Under the pieces are notes generated by a model. The model was given only the letters and a program-made list of their open reading frames with translations. It ran no database searches and was not told the origin of the DNA. Position numbers and translations under genes: made by a program. A stretch of 64,000 nucleotides of DNA from Larkinella sp965227735 (GTDB taxonomy: Bacteria > Bacteroidota > Bacteroidia > Cytophagales > Spirosomataceae), in NCBI RefSeq assembly GCF_965227735.1, contig NZ_OZ245776.1, positions 682,001 through 746,000 of the forward strand, written 5' to 3'. Below, one piece after another: positions 8,870 through 17,829 of this stretch (its first letter is position 1; each line of letters opens with the position of its first letter).

Positions 8870-9903
8870 TGAAGCAGTTGGCCCTTGTATTGGTGATTTT
8901 GAGCGGGTTGTTGTCCTGCATCGATCAGGTTTCGTTGCCCATCCGCAATGAAGCTCCGCAACTGGTGGTCGATGGGCTGATTACGAATGAAAAACCGCCT
9001 TACAGCGTCCGGCTTTCGTATTCAGGCAGCTTTACATTCGATCAGGAAAATCCGCAGGACCAAAAGGTAACGGATGCAGTCGTGACGCTGAGCGATGACG
9101 CGGGGCATACGACGCCAATGGCGCACGATGTACTGAATGCCGGTTTTTACCGAACAACGGACGCTGCGTTTGTTGGGCAACCGGGCCGCAGTTACACCCT
9201 GACGATTCGTTTGGCCGACGGAAAAACGTTCGTTTCGGCACCCGAAAAAATGCCCGCCGTTCCCGGGATCGACAGCGTATACGCCCGGTTTACGCCCACC
9301 AAAAGCATCACCCTACCCTACCAGTATTATTTTTACCTCGATGCGACTGACCCCTCTGCGCAGCAAAATTTTTACCGCTGGACGGCATACGCCTACACCG
9401 CCCGACGCTCGACCGGGGTGCCGTGTTGCCTGGGCTGTACGGCCATTTGTTTTGATCGCTGCTGGGTGCCGTATTCCAGTCAGGATATTAACATTTTGGC
9501 CGACAATGGCATCAATGGAAACCGGCTGCGCCAACAGCTCGTCATGCGTACACCCATTTATACGCCCGGCCCCACGCTGGTCGAAGTGCAGCAGTACAGC
9601 CTGACGTCGGCGGCTTTTCAGTTCTGGAAACTTTTCAAGGAGCAGCAGTCCCGAACCGGCACCATTTTCGACCCCTTACCTGCTTCGGTAATCGGGAACA
9701 TTTCCAATGCCAGCAATGCGGAAGAGAAGGCACTGGGTTATTTTGGTGCATCGGCAATAGTCCGGAAGCGGTTTCGGGAGCGCGGGGATGCGACCTACGG
9801 CACGGCCATTTACGGATACATCAGTTCCGTGATCGTTCCGCAGGGTGACTGTCGACAAACCTACGGCTGGCTTACTCCCGTGACCGAGCCCAGCGGCTGG
9901 TGA
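8869..9903 (+). CDS. DUF4249 lipoprotein, partner of the TonB-dependent receptor
   Basis: This 344-aa protein has a lipoprotein signal peptide (LVILSGLLSC, lipobox Cys at residue 17) and the DUF4249 opening in which a short strand region leads to LVVDGLITNEKPPYSVRLSY. The first ~110 residues form an immunoglobulin-like beta domain. A Cys-rich loop (CCLGCTAICFDRC) near residues 184-197 is typical of the family. DUF4249 genes regularly follow this receptor type in Bacteroidota. The protein is expected on the outer membrane at the receptor mouth, perhaps as a lid or ligand-binding accessory. The function is unproven. Confidence 0.88.
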   Translation: MKQLALVLVILSGLLSCIDQVSLPIRNEAPQLVVDGLITNEKPPYSVRLSYSGSFTFDQENPQDQKVTDAVVTLSDDAGHTTPMAHDVLNAGFYRTTDAAFVGQPGRSYTLTIRLADGKTFVSAPEKMPAVPGIDSVYARFTPTKSITLPYQYYFYLDATDPSAQQNFYRWTAYAYTARRSTGVPCCLGCTAICFDRCWVPYSSQDINILADNGINGNRLRQQLVMRTPIYTPGPTLVEVQQYSLTSAAFQFWKLFKEQQSRTGTIFDPLPASVIGNISNASNAEEKALGYFGASAIVRKRFRERGDATYGTAIYGYISSVIVPQGDCRQTYGWLTPVTEPSGW

Positions 9904-9906
9904 TTA

Positions 9907-11172
9907 TTACAGGACTTTCCAGCCCACCATCCAGGTTCGGCCTCCCGGTTTGAGCTGGTCGGCTTTCGGGAGCGGCACCCCCGCCAGCCCGGTTTGCGGA
10001 TTGAGGCAGATCAGCGTGAGTTTATACGCTTTTTTATCGGCATCGGCCACCAGTTTGGTCGAGCGCAGGAAAATCTGGCCCGACTGACGATCCACATCAT
10101 CTACCGTCGCATAGAGCACATCGTTCTTGCCCAGTTTCTGATCACCGATTACCACGTCTTTTGTCAGTTTGAATTCCCAGGTTTGCCCGACAGCCACTTT
10201 ACCCGGTTTGGTCAGTTCGGCTTCAACTTCGCCCCTGAACAAAACCGCATTCGACGCTTTCAACTTCGTCAAAGTGCCCAGCAGGCTATCGACCGAAGCG
10301 GTTTCGAACCGCAATTCCAGGCTTTCTTTCGGCTCGATGGCCAACCCAACCGGTTCCGGTTCTTCGGCCGGAATCAACCCTTTTGCGATGGCTTCGGCCC
10401 GTTCCCGTTCGTACGAATTGCCCGCCGATGCCATCAGGTTATTGGTCAAGTATTGACCGGGGAATTGGAAAAACTCCTTAACAGCCACGATTTTGTAGAG
10501 GTAATCGCTCGTCTCGGCGTTCATCGACAGAAAGTAGTAGTTGCTCTCCTGCTGCTTTTTCATGTGCGATTGCATCCGGCCAATCCCGCCGTTATAGGCA
10601 GCGGCCACCATCGTCCATGAGCCCAGATTTCGGTACAAAATCCGCAAATAGCGACAGGCAGCATCGGTCGATTTAAGCAGGTCTTTGCGCTCGTCCACTT
10701 TGTCGTTCCGTTTCAAACCCAGTTCATCGGCGGTTTCGGGCATGAGTTGCCAGTAGCCCGTCGCGCCCTTGTGGGAAACCGCATCGGCTTTGAGGCCACT
10801 TTCGACCACGGCCAGGTATTTGAAATCGTCGGGAATGCGGTGTTTTTTCAGAATCGGCTCAATGATCGGAAAATACTGGGCAATGGCCCGACGGCGGAAA
10901 TTGATCAAATGATTTTGAGACGCCACATTCCGCATCAGCGCCATCGACAGGTTGTGCGCAACCGCCCCGCTTTCCACCGGAACCGGCTCCCCGCAAAAGT
11001 TTACGCCCATTGGTTTGGGTACGGCCACCGACCGGGCGGGCAATTTACGGGCCATTTTGCGGGAAGACCGTTGGGCAAAAACCGTCGTTGCCAGCGTAAA
11101 GCTGAAGAGACTAATCAGGGTAATCGAAAAAAAGAATCGTTGTTGATGCACGCCTATAACCTTGGTTGTCAA
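9907..11172 (-). CDS. Lytic murein transglycosylase (SLT domain)
   Basis: This 421-aa exported protein cleaves the MurNAc-GlcNAc bond of peptidoglycan with formation of 1,6-anhydro-MurNAc. An N-terminal hydrophobic signal ends TTVFAQ. The SLT catalytic domain spans about 100-230, with catalytic Glu124 in AVVESGLKADAVSHKGATGYWQLMP and the later AAYNGGIGRM. The C-terminal ~130 residues form a separate beta-rich domain of unclear role; I do not see a full LysM. There is no ATG before the signal peptide, so translation likely begins at TTG (11172) or GTG (11151). It is convergent with the DUF4249 gene and stands alone. Confidence 0.88.
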   Translation of the reverse strand: MTTKVIGVHQQRFFFSITLISLFSFTLATTVFAQRSSRKMARKLPARSVAVPKPMGVNFCGEPVPVESGAVAHNLSMALMRNVASQNHLINFRRRAIAQYFPIIEPILKKHRIPDDFKYLAVVESGLKADAVSHKGATGYWQLMPETADELGLKRNDKVDERKDLLKSTDAACRYLRILYRNLGSWTMVAAAYNGGIGRMQSHMKKQQESNYYFLSMNAETSDYLYKIVAVKEFFQFPGQYLTNNLMASAGNSYERERAEAIAKGLIPAEEPEPVGLAIEPKESLELRFETASVDSLLGTLTKLKASNAVLFRGEVEAELTKPGKVAVGQTWEFKLTKDVVIGDQKLGKNDVLYATVDDVDRQSGQIFLRSTKLVADADKKAYKLTLICLNPQTGLAGVPLPKADQLKPGGRTWMVGWKVL

Positions 11173-11415
11173 TGGATAAAACGATCACATACGGCTTTGT
11201 GTTCATTTTAGACGCGGTTTTTAGTCAAAGGTTACAGTCTGCTGGTCGAGATTTAAATCTGATGCTGGTCAAGACCGGGCGGCCGACGCCGTTGCAATCT
11301 TGACCTACCCTGTAGCGGATTAATTGATTTAAACATTCAATACGGTGGTTATTTTATCCGCAGCGCACTGAGGCCATTTCAACCGGAATAAGTCAATATC
11401 TCAACCCATCGCCCA

Positions 11416-11625
11416 TCACACCTTCTGCAAAAACTGCGTTTTCAGCACCATCACCGTCCGGTCCACCTTTCCTTCAATCTCCTCCGCATCGTCCGTAAGC
11501 CGGATATTTTTCACGACCGTTCCTCGTTTCAGCGTCGTTGAACTGCCCTTCACTTTAAGATCTTTGATCAACTTCACCGAATCACCTTCGGCAAGCGTTG
11601 TTCCATTGCTGTCTTTTACGTCCAT
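11416..11625 (-). CDS. Short PhnA-like protein
   Basis: This 69-aa protein corresponds to the C-terminal domain of PhnA/YjdM: VKDSNGTTLAEGDSVKLIKD, VKGSSTTLKRG, VVKNIRLTDDAEEIEG and a final VLKTQFL are all conserved. The N-terminal zinc ribbon of the full-length protein is absent, which is usual for the short form in Bacteroidota. Despite its name the family has no proven phosphonate role and its function is unknown. The ATG at 11625 is preferred because the homologous block starts there; an in-frame upstream start at 11709 would add 28 unconserved residues. It is divergent from the glutaminase-family gene. Confidence 0.82.
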   Translation of the reverse strand: MDVKDSNGTTLAEGDSVKLIKDLKVKGSSTTLKRGTVVKNIRLTDDAEEIEGKVDRTVMVLKTQFLQKV

Positions 11626-11789
11626 TTCGTTTCCGTTTTGAATTGTGGCCGCGAAGATAGGACTTCTACGTTCAATCATTTCCTGACCAAGTAGAAAAAG
11701 ACCATCCAATGATTTTTAATACATTCGTGTTTTCCGGCGGTTTTGAACGTTTCTACGCCGAAATAGCACCCAACCAACCATACGTGTTA

Positions 11790-14285
11790 ATGAAGAATCG
11801 ATTTACCGCACTTTTTTTTCTCAGTTTACTCCTTTCCGTTGCCGGACATCCGGTGCAGGCGCAACGACCTCCCGCCTACCCGTTGGTCACCATCGATCCG
11901 TATACGAGTATCTGGGCGTTTACCGACCAGCTCAACGAATCGCCAACCCGCCACTGGACGGGCAAAAACCAGCCGCTCGACGGCCTGGTGCGCGTCGATG
12001 GCCGGGCCTACCGGTTTATGGGTGCCGAAATGACTACGCTCAAAACGGTGATTCCAACAGCCCTAACGGCGGGCTATGCATTGCAGTATACTTTTCAAAA
12101 ACCGGGTGACGGATGGGAAAAACCGGGTTTCAAACCCTCCGGCGACTGGAAAACCGGTCAGGCACCCATCGGCGATGGAGCCTCCAGCAATCCCGTCAAA
12201 CCCGCCACACTCTGGAAAACCAAAGAAGTCTGGTACCGCCGAACGGTTTCGGTATCGGATCTGAACTTCGAAAACCCGGTTCTGTATTTGAGTCATGACA
12301 ACGATGTGGTCGTTTATATCAATGGTGTGAAGGCGTTTGAAAGCGGCCCCGGTTACATCGGTGATTACAAGACATTCCCCCTGTCTCCGGCGGCCAAAGC
12401 GGCCTTAAAAAAAGGAACGAACCTGCTGGCGGTGAGCTGCATCAACCCCGTCGGCGGTGGGTATGTCGATGTGGGTTTAGTAGATCAGCGGAAAGTAAAT
12501 CTGGGTGCGCCGGTGATGCTCGCTCAACAACAGAGCGTGAAGGTTCAGGCCACCCAAACGGAATACCGGTTTGCCGCCGGACCTGTGGCACTCACCGTCA
12601 ATTTTACGACGCCCCTGTTGCTGGACGATCTGGATGTGGCCACCCGCCCGGCTTCGTATCTGACCTACACCGCCCAATCGACCGATGGAAAACCGCATAC
12701 CGTCGAAGTCTACACGGCGGCTTCGGGCCTGTTGAGTGTGAACCAGCCCAATCAGGAAGTAGTCGGCAAACGTTCCTCGGCCGAAGGGTTGACGGTTTTG
12801 TCGATCGGCACGACGGAACAGAACATTTTGGGGCGGAAAGGCGACGATGTCCGGATCGACTGGGGCTATGCGCTCCTGGCGGCTCCAACGGCCTCGACCA
12901 CGCAGACCGGCATCGGCCAACCGGCGGCTCTTTTCCGCAGTTTTGTCCGTACCGGAAAAGTGATCGATGAAGCCAACCAGCCGACCGCAGCGGACAACCG
13001 GTCGCTGGCGGTTTCGCAATCGCTGGGCTCAGTGACGCAAACGCCGAAAACCGCGCACGTGATTCTGGGCTACGATGACCTGTATTCCGTTCAATACTTT
13101 GGAAAAAATCTGCGGGCGTGGTGGCGCCGGGACGAATCCATGACCACGGAAAAAATGCTGGCTGCGGTGGAGAAAGACTATGCCCAACTCACCGAAAAAT
13201 GCCGTCAGTTTGACCAGAAACTACACGCCGAAGCCGAAAAATCGGGCGGAAAACCGTATGCCGATCTGTGCCAGTTGGCCTACCGGCAGGCGATTGCGGC
13301 CCATAAAACCGTGGCGGGTCCGAAAGGTGAAGTGCTGTTTCTGTCCAAAGAAAATTTCAGCAACGGTTCCATCGGAACGGTGGACGTAACGTATCCGTCG
13401 GCTCCGCTTTTCCTGATCTACAACCCGATCTTGCTGAAAGGCATGATGGAGCCAATTTTTCAGTATTCCGAAAGCGGGAAATGGACCAAGCCCTTTGCCG
13501 CCCACGATGTGGGAACGTATCCGCTGGCCAACGGCCAAACCTACGGTGAGGACATGCCGGTGGAGGAAAGTGGCAACATGCTTATTCTGACGGCCGCCAT
13601 TGCTGCCTCCGAAAAGAATGCCGACTATGCCAAACAACACTGGCAAACGCTGACTACCTGGGTCGATTACCTCAAAAAAGACGGTTTTGATCCCGCCAAC
13701 CAGCTTTGCACCGATGATTTCGCCGGTCACCTCGCCCGCAACGCCAACCTCAGCATCAAAGCCATCATGGGTATTGCGTCGTATGGGCATCTGGCAAAAC
13801 AACTGGAACAGCCGGAGGTCGGTGAGCAACACCTGAAGCTCGCCCGCGAGCTGGCGCAAAAATGGGTGCAGATGGCGCAGGATGGCGATCATTTCGCCCT
13901 GACATTCGATAAACCGCAGGGAAGCTGGAGTCAGAAATACAATCTGGTGTGGGATAAACTCCTGGATCTGAACATCTTCCCGAAGGACGTGGCCGAAAAA
14001 GAAATCCGGTATTACCTGACCAAACAACAGCCCTTTGGTCTGCCGCTGGACAGCCGCAAGACCTACACTAAATCCGACTGGATTATCTGGACGGCCACCA
14101 TCGCCGACCAACCGCAGGACTTTCAGCAGTTGGTACTGCCTGTTTTCAAGTATGCCGACCAGACCCCCAGCCGGGTGCCGCTGGGCGACTGGCACGAAAC
14201 CACCAACGGCAAGCAGGTCGGGTTTCAGGCCCGTTCGGTGGTGGGCGGTTATTTCATTAAACTGTTACACGATAAACTCCATTAA
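11790..14285 (+). CDS. Exported glutaminase-family protein (DUF4965/DUF5127/DUF1793)
   Basis: This 831-aa secreted enzyme has a signal peptide ending PVQAQ, then the DUF4964-type opening PLVTIDPYTSIWAFTDQL. A beta-sandwich insertion (about residues 95-235, with HDNDVVVYINGV) resembles a carbohydrate- or galactose-binding-like module. The rest matches DUF5127, DUF4965 (GPKGEVLFLSKENFSNGSIG, PVEESGNMLI) and an alpha/alpha-barrel DUF1793 region. Fungal relatives are extracellular glutaminases (GtaA); many bacterial ones are unassigned and may act on glycosides. The start is the ATG at 11790, directly before the signal peptide. It is 20 bp upstream of the isomerase-like gene, so the pair is probably one operon. 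Confidence 0.85.
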   Translation: MKNRFTALFFLSLLLSVAGHPVQAQRPPAYPLVTIDPYTSIWAFTDQLNESPTRHWTGKNQPLDGLVRVDGRAYRFMGAEMTTLKTVIPTALTAGYALQYTFQKPGDGWEKPGFKPSGDWKTGQAPIGDGASSNPVKPATLWKTKEVWYRRTVSVSDLNFENPVLYLSHDNDVVVYINGVKAFESGPGYIGDYKTFPLSPAAKAALKKGTNLLAVSCINPVGGGYVDVGLVDQRKVNLGAPVMLAQQQSVKVQATQTEYRFAAGPVALTVNFTTPLLLDDLDVATRPASYLTYTAQSTDGKPHTVEVYTAASGLLSVNQPNQEVVGKRSSAEGLTVLSIGTTEQNILGRKGDDVRIDWGYALLAAPTASTTQTGIGQPAALFRSFVRTGKVIDEANQPTAADNRSLAVSQSLGSVTQTPKTAHVILGYDDLYSVQYFGKNLRAWWRRDESMTTEKMLAAVEKDYAQLTEKCRQFDQKLHAEAEKSGGKPYADLCQLAYRQAIAAHKTVAGPKGEVLFLSKENFSNGSIGTVDVTYPSAPLFLIYNPILLKGMMEPIFQYSESGKWTKPFAAHDVGTYPLANGQTYGEDMPVEESGNMLILTAAIAASEKNADYAKQHWQTLTTWVDYLKKDGFDPANQLCTDDFAGHLARNANLSIKAIMGIASYGHLAKQLEQPEVGEQHLKLARELAQKWVQMAQDGDHFALTFDKPQGSWSQKYNLVWDKLLDLNIFPKDVAEKEIRYYLTKQQPFGLPLDSRKTYTKSDWIIWTATIADQPQDFQQLVLPVFKYADQTPSRVPLGDWHETTNGKQVGFQARSVVGGYFIKLLHDKLH

Positions 14286-14305
14286 TTCACTTTTTAACTA
14301 GACCC

Positions 14306-15163
14306 ATGATGAAAAACCGATTTTCCCTTGTCTTGATTACGGCCCTGCTGCTGGATTTCAGCAGCGGTTTTGCCCAAAAGAAAATCTACACCTTTCCAAT
14401 TGGTATTCAGTCGTATACGTACCGAAACAGCTTCCCGAAAGGCGTGGCTGCCACTCTCGATACGATTCAGTCGCTGGGCATTACGGAAATGGAAGGTGGA
14501 ACTCCGAAAGGCGTGACCACGGAAGAATTCAAGAAGATGCTAAAGGACCGAAACATTTCGATTCCGGGCACGGGCGCGGGCTATGAACAACTGGTGAAAG
14601 ACCCGATGGAAGTGGTGAAGAATGCCAAAGAACTGGGATCTCAGTTTGTGATGTGCGCCTGGATTCCGCATCAAAAAGGCAATTTCACGCTGGAAAACGC
14701 AAAGAAAGCCGTGGAAGATTTCAACCGGGTGGGCAAAGTGCTGAAAGAAAATGGTCTGACATTCTGTTACCACAACCACGGTTTTGAGTTTCAGCCGTAT
14801 GAAGACGGAACGCTGTTCGATTACATGGTAAAAAACACCGATCCCCGCTACGTTTCCTTCGAAATGGACATTTTGTGGGCGACCCACGGCGGGGCTGATC
14901 CGGTCAAGTTGCTGAACAAATACGGCAATCGCTGGAAACTGATGCACTTGAAAGACCTCAAAAAAGGCGTTAAAGGCGATTTCACCGGCAACACCCCCCA
15001 GGAAAACGACGTAATTCTGGGAACGGGCCAGATCGACATGCCGATGGTGTTGAAAACCGCCAAAAAAGTCGGTATCAAGCATTATTTTATCGAAGACGAA
15101 AGCAACATCTGGAGTCAGCAGGTTCCGAAAAGTATCGCGTATTTAAAGAATCTGACGGAATAA
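14306..15163 (+). CDS. Exported sugar phosphate isomerase/epimerase-like TIM barrel
   Basis: This 285-aa protein has an N-terminal signal peptide (to about residue 23, GFAQ) followed by a xylose-isomerase-like TIM barrel. Conserved metal-site elements are visible: YHNHGFEFQ with its His pair, then FEMDILWATHGGADP, LMHLKDLKKG and FIEDES near the end. Homologues interconvert keto and aldo sugars or open inositol-type rings; a periplasmic version fits catabolism of imported glycoside. It lies 20 bp after the glutaminase-family gene and is followed by a strong terminator, so the two probably form a complete operon. The substrate is unknown. Confidence 0.85.
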   Translation: MMKNRFSLVLITALLLDFSSGFAQKKIYTFPIGIQSYTYRNSFPKGVAATLDTIQSLGITEMEGGTPKGVTTEEFKKMLKDRNISIPGTGAGYEQLVKDPMEVVKNAKELGSQFVMCAWIPHQKGNFTLENAKKAVEDFNRVGKVLKENGLTFCYHNHGFEFQPYEDGTLFDYMVKNTDPRYVSFEMDILWATHGGADPVKLLNKYGNRWKLMHLKDLKKGVKGDFTGNTPQENDVILGTGQIDMPMVLKTAKKVGIKHYFIEDESNIWSQQVPKSIAYLKNLTE

Positions 15164-15181
15164 CGTTTTTCGGTACCGGTG

Positions 15182-15227
15182 AAAAGGACAGGACGAAGTG
15201 GCGCAGGCGGCTTCGTCCTGTCCTTTT
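15182..15227 (+). terminator. Rho-independent terminator of the 11.8-15.2 kb operon
   Basis: A perfect 17-bp stem (15182-15198 with 15211-15227) with a 12-nt loop ends in a T run. It begins 18 bases after the isomerase stop codon. Confidence 0.9.
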
Positions 15228-15555
15228 TTATGCCTGCCGTCTTTTCACAGAGATACTCTTATTTACTGACCGGTAACCGCTTGTTATTTATTGGTGACAA
15301 TAACTCCATAATTGCCTTTACTTTTGTTTCAGACATCAAAGCGCTGTTTTACCACATCGCTCAGTAGTTCTTCCCTGAAAAACTTAATAATAACCGCTAA
15401 ATAAGTACAAAAACGTCCTGCTTCACGTTTTTAACCACGGAACGCAGGTGACATATTGTTACTAAAATCACAAGGCCGGGAAACAAATGGCACAAAGTTT
15501 GAGATTAAATAGCTATCTGTCGCAGGACGGTATACGCTATACTTAGAACGATCTT
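15228..15555. other. Non-coding gap after the terminator
   Basis: I see no convincing gene, repeat or RNA in this stretch. It separates the terminator from a possible small membrane protein gene. Confidence 0.5.
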
Positions 15556-15780
15556 ATGATTACGAAAGCTGTTTTCAACGAAGCCTTTAATCAAATCGGG
15601 GTAAACCGAGTCGAAGCAATACCGGATACTCATAAAATGGCAAAATACCGTAAAAAAACGCCTTACAGACTCAGTGTACAGAAGGCAGCCCTCTGGTTTG
15701 TGATTCTTTCTGTTGCTGCGGGTTTTGCGTTTTTGTGGTATAAATTGATTGCCCGGATGATTATGGCGATTCTGGAATAG
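15556..15780 (+). CDS. Possible small single-pass membrane protein
   Basis: This 74-codon frame encodes a basic N-terminal half (MAKYRKKTPYRLSVQK) and one predicted transmembrane helix (LWFVILSVAAGFAFLWY) near the C-terminus. There is no recognisable family. Codon choice looks compatible with the neighbours, and an internal ATG at 15637 would give a 47-aa version that keeps the membrane helix. It could be chance coding in the 660-bp gap between two gene clusters; conservation would decide. Confidence 0.35.
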   Translation: MITKAVFNEAFNQIGVNRVEAIPDTHKMAKYRKKTPYRLSVQKAALWFVILSVAAGFAFLWYKLIARMIMAILE

Positions 15781-15828
15781 ACCGAATTTTTTGGCCTGAA
15801 TCTTGCTAGACAGGCACACGCTGTTTTC

Positions 15829-17811
15829 TTAATCGGCCTCTTCAACCGCTCCCGGTATTTCTACTGCTACCAATTCCTCCGCGTAATACATATCCAGTGC
15901 TCCTTTATTTTTCACGGCAATCTTCCCGCGGTAGCTGCACCGAATCTGCTCTTTCACGAGACGAAAGGTGGTTTCGGAAATGTTGACTTTTCCCGCTTCG
16001 CCATATTGCTCCATCCGGGCTGCGGTATTGACGGTGTCGCCCCAGATGTCGTAGGCAAACTTGCGATCGCCCACAATGCCAGCCACCACCGGCCCCGTAT
16101 GAACCCCGATCCGAAACTCGAAATGCTGCTGCCCCCTGGCCTGCCGCTCGTGCTGGTTTTGAAGCAGAAACGCCCGCATTTCCAAAGCCGCCCGAACCAC
16201 CTCGACCGGATTTTCGGGGTACACCACCGGCAATCCCCCGGCACACAAATAGGCATCGCCGATGGTCTTGATTTTTTCGATGCGGTACTGGCTCAGAATC
16301 GCGTCGAATGAGCGGTAGTAATAATCGATTTCACTGACCAGTTCTTCCGGCGAAAGCCGCTCGCCCATGCTCGTAAAATTGACGATGTCGGTGAACAGCA
16401 CCGTGACCCGATCAAACCGGCGCGGCTTCGAACGTCCGGTCTGTTTCAGTTCGTCGACCACCTCCGCGGGCAGAATGTTGAGCAACAGTTCCTCCGACCG
16501 CTGTTTGGCCACCTGAAGTTCTTCGGTGCGCTGCTGCACTTTCTGCTCCAGGATTATATTCTGCTCGCTCACCAGTCGCTTGTTCTCGACCAGCAACCGA
16601 ATTTTCTCCTGCTCGGCCTCCTGACGCCGTTTTTTCAGCAGATTAACGCTATACGTAAGGGCTAAGGCAAAGAAAATGATTTCAATACCAACCCCGAGGT
16701 GAATACTTTCGTACGTCCAGAAACCATACGCCAATTGACCGAATGAATAAAGGAGAAAAACAAAAATACCAACATAGAAAAACACATTGCCAACAATGTA
16801 AAACAAAGCGGGACGAAACCCTTTGCGCAACACAACAATCCCGGCGATAACACTAAAAACACCTTCCATCAAAACGATTACAGGCACGATGTCGAACTGT
16901 TCACCCAAACTATGGTTCAGGCTCACATTCAAGGAATTGATTACGAAACTAACCAGGTAAAGCACCAGAATACCAATGCCAATTTTGTAATACCGGGACG
17001 CCAGTGACCGCAGTTGAAGAAAGGTGAGTGTGAATAGAATGTGTAACACCCCGGTAACCGACGCCAGGGCTGTGGCATATCGCTCGATGGACGGGTTTGA
17101 TGGCCAAAGAAATTCACTGGTATGCCCGCGAAACAACGCCATCTGCAATCCGATAAAGAATACCCAGATGGCATACCGTAGATTGCTCGCTTCCTGCAAA
17201 CGAGCATACATGATTAGACTGTAGACGATAATAATTAGAATAATACCATAATAAATTCCGTAAAATAAATCGGAGTGGTGCTGGCTTTGTAGGAGCCTGG
17301 CCGTGGAAAGTACATAAATTGGCAAAGCTGTTGTATTGATACCCCGCATGTACACATAAACCGTGTGCGTTTGCCCATTACGGGCCTGAATCGGGCAAAA
17401 GAGAATGCTTTTACGAAAAGGTTCTACCGTTTCAGGCTGAAGAGTCCCTAGTTTGTGAACACCTAGTACCCGGTTTTCGACCGTTTCAAACACCTCAATA
17501 AACTCCGTTCCGGCGTAGATAAATTGCAAAAACAGCTCCCGATCGGTTTCATTCGTAATCTGAAACCGGAGCCAATAGCCAACCTCATGAACCTTAGGTT
17601 TGATTAAACGGTTTTCAGTAGTAACAAATTGGTATTTGTTTGAACTTTGAAGTAGATCATTAATGGACACCGTTCCCGTTTTCACCTCCAAAAGATCGCT
17701 GGCTTCAAATGCATTGTAGGCCTTGGCCAGGTTGCTGATCCGAATCGGTTCTGCTCCGGCCCGACAAAAAAACATCGCACCCAGTAAAAATATCAGGATA
17801 AGTCGGTTCAT
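15829..17811 (-). CDS. Class III adenylate cyclase with 7TMR-DISM sensor
   Basis: This membrane protein is 660 aa from the ATG at 17811, which directly precedes a signal peptide. The order is a periplasmic 7TMR-DISMED2-like sensor domain (about 25-165), seven membrane helices of the 7TMR-DISM type (about 180-390), a coiled coil (about 400-450) and a class III nucleotide cyclase domain (about 460-640). The cyclase has the metal-binding FTDIVNF, EKIKTIGDAYLCAGG and YDIWGDTVNTAARME. The Lys in EKIKT and Asp in YDIWGD are the purine-selecting residues of adenylate rather than guanylate cyclases. It would make cAMP in response to a periplasmic ligand. It lies immediately downstream of the MpaB-like gene on the same strand, probably co-transcribed. 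Confidence 0.9.
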   Translation of the reverse strand: MNRLILIFLLGAMFFCRAGAEPIRISNLAKAYNAFEASDLLEVKTGTVSINDLLQSSNKYQFVTTENRLIKPKVHEVGYWLRFQITNETDRELFLQFIYAGTEFIEVFETVENRVLGVHKLGTLQPETVEPFRKSILFCPIQARNGQTHTVYVYMRGINTTALPIYVLSTARLLQSQHHSDLFYGIYYGIILIIIVYSLIMYARLQEASNLRYAIWVFFIGLQMALFRGHTSEFLWPSNPSIERYATALASVTGVLHILFTLTFLQLRSLASRYYKIGIGILVLYLVSFVINSLNVSLNHSLGEQFDIVPVIVLMEGVFSVIAGIVVLRKGFRPALFYIVGNVFFYVGIFVFLLYSFGQLAYGFWTYESIHLGVGIEIIFFALALTYSVNLLKKRRQEAEQEKIRLLVENKRLVSEQNIILEQKVQQRTEELQVAKQRSEELLLNILPAEVVDELKQTGRSKPRRFDRVTVLFTDIVNFTSMGERLSPEELVSEIDYYYRSFDAILSQYRIEKIKTIGDAYLCAGGLPVVYPENPVEVVRAALEMRAFLLQNQHERQARGQQHFEFRIGVHTGPVVAGIVGDRKFAYDIWGDTVNTAARMEQYGEAGKVNISETTFRLVKEQIRCSYRGKIAVKNKGALDMYYAEELVAVEIPGAVEEAD

Positions 17812-17829
17812 AGTCTGACAGATTACCAT

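Noticed and set aside
12477..13019. Long minus-strand frames inside the glutaminase-family gene (also in photolyase, hydroxylase and caspase genes)
   Set aside because: They are shadow frames antisense to clearly conserved genes and encode no recognisable protein.
15505..15819. Minus-strand 104-codon frame
   Set aside because: It overlaps the more plausible small membrane protein on the other strand and has no recognisable feature.
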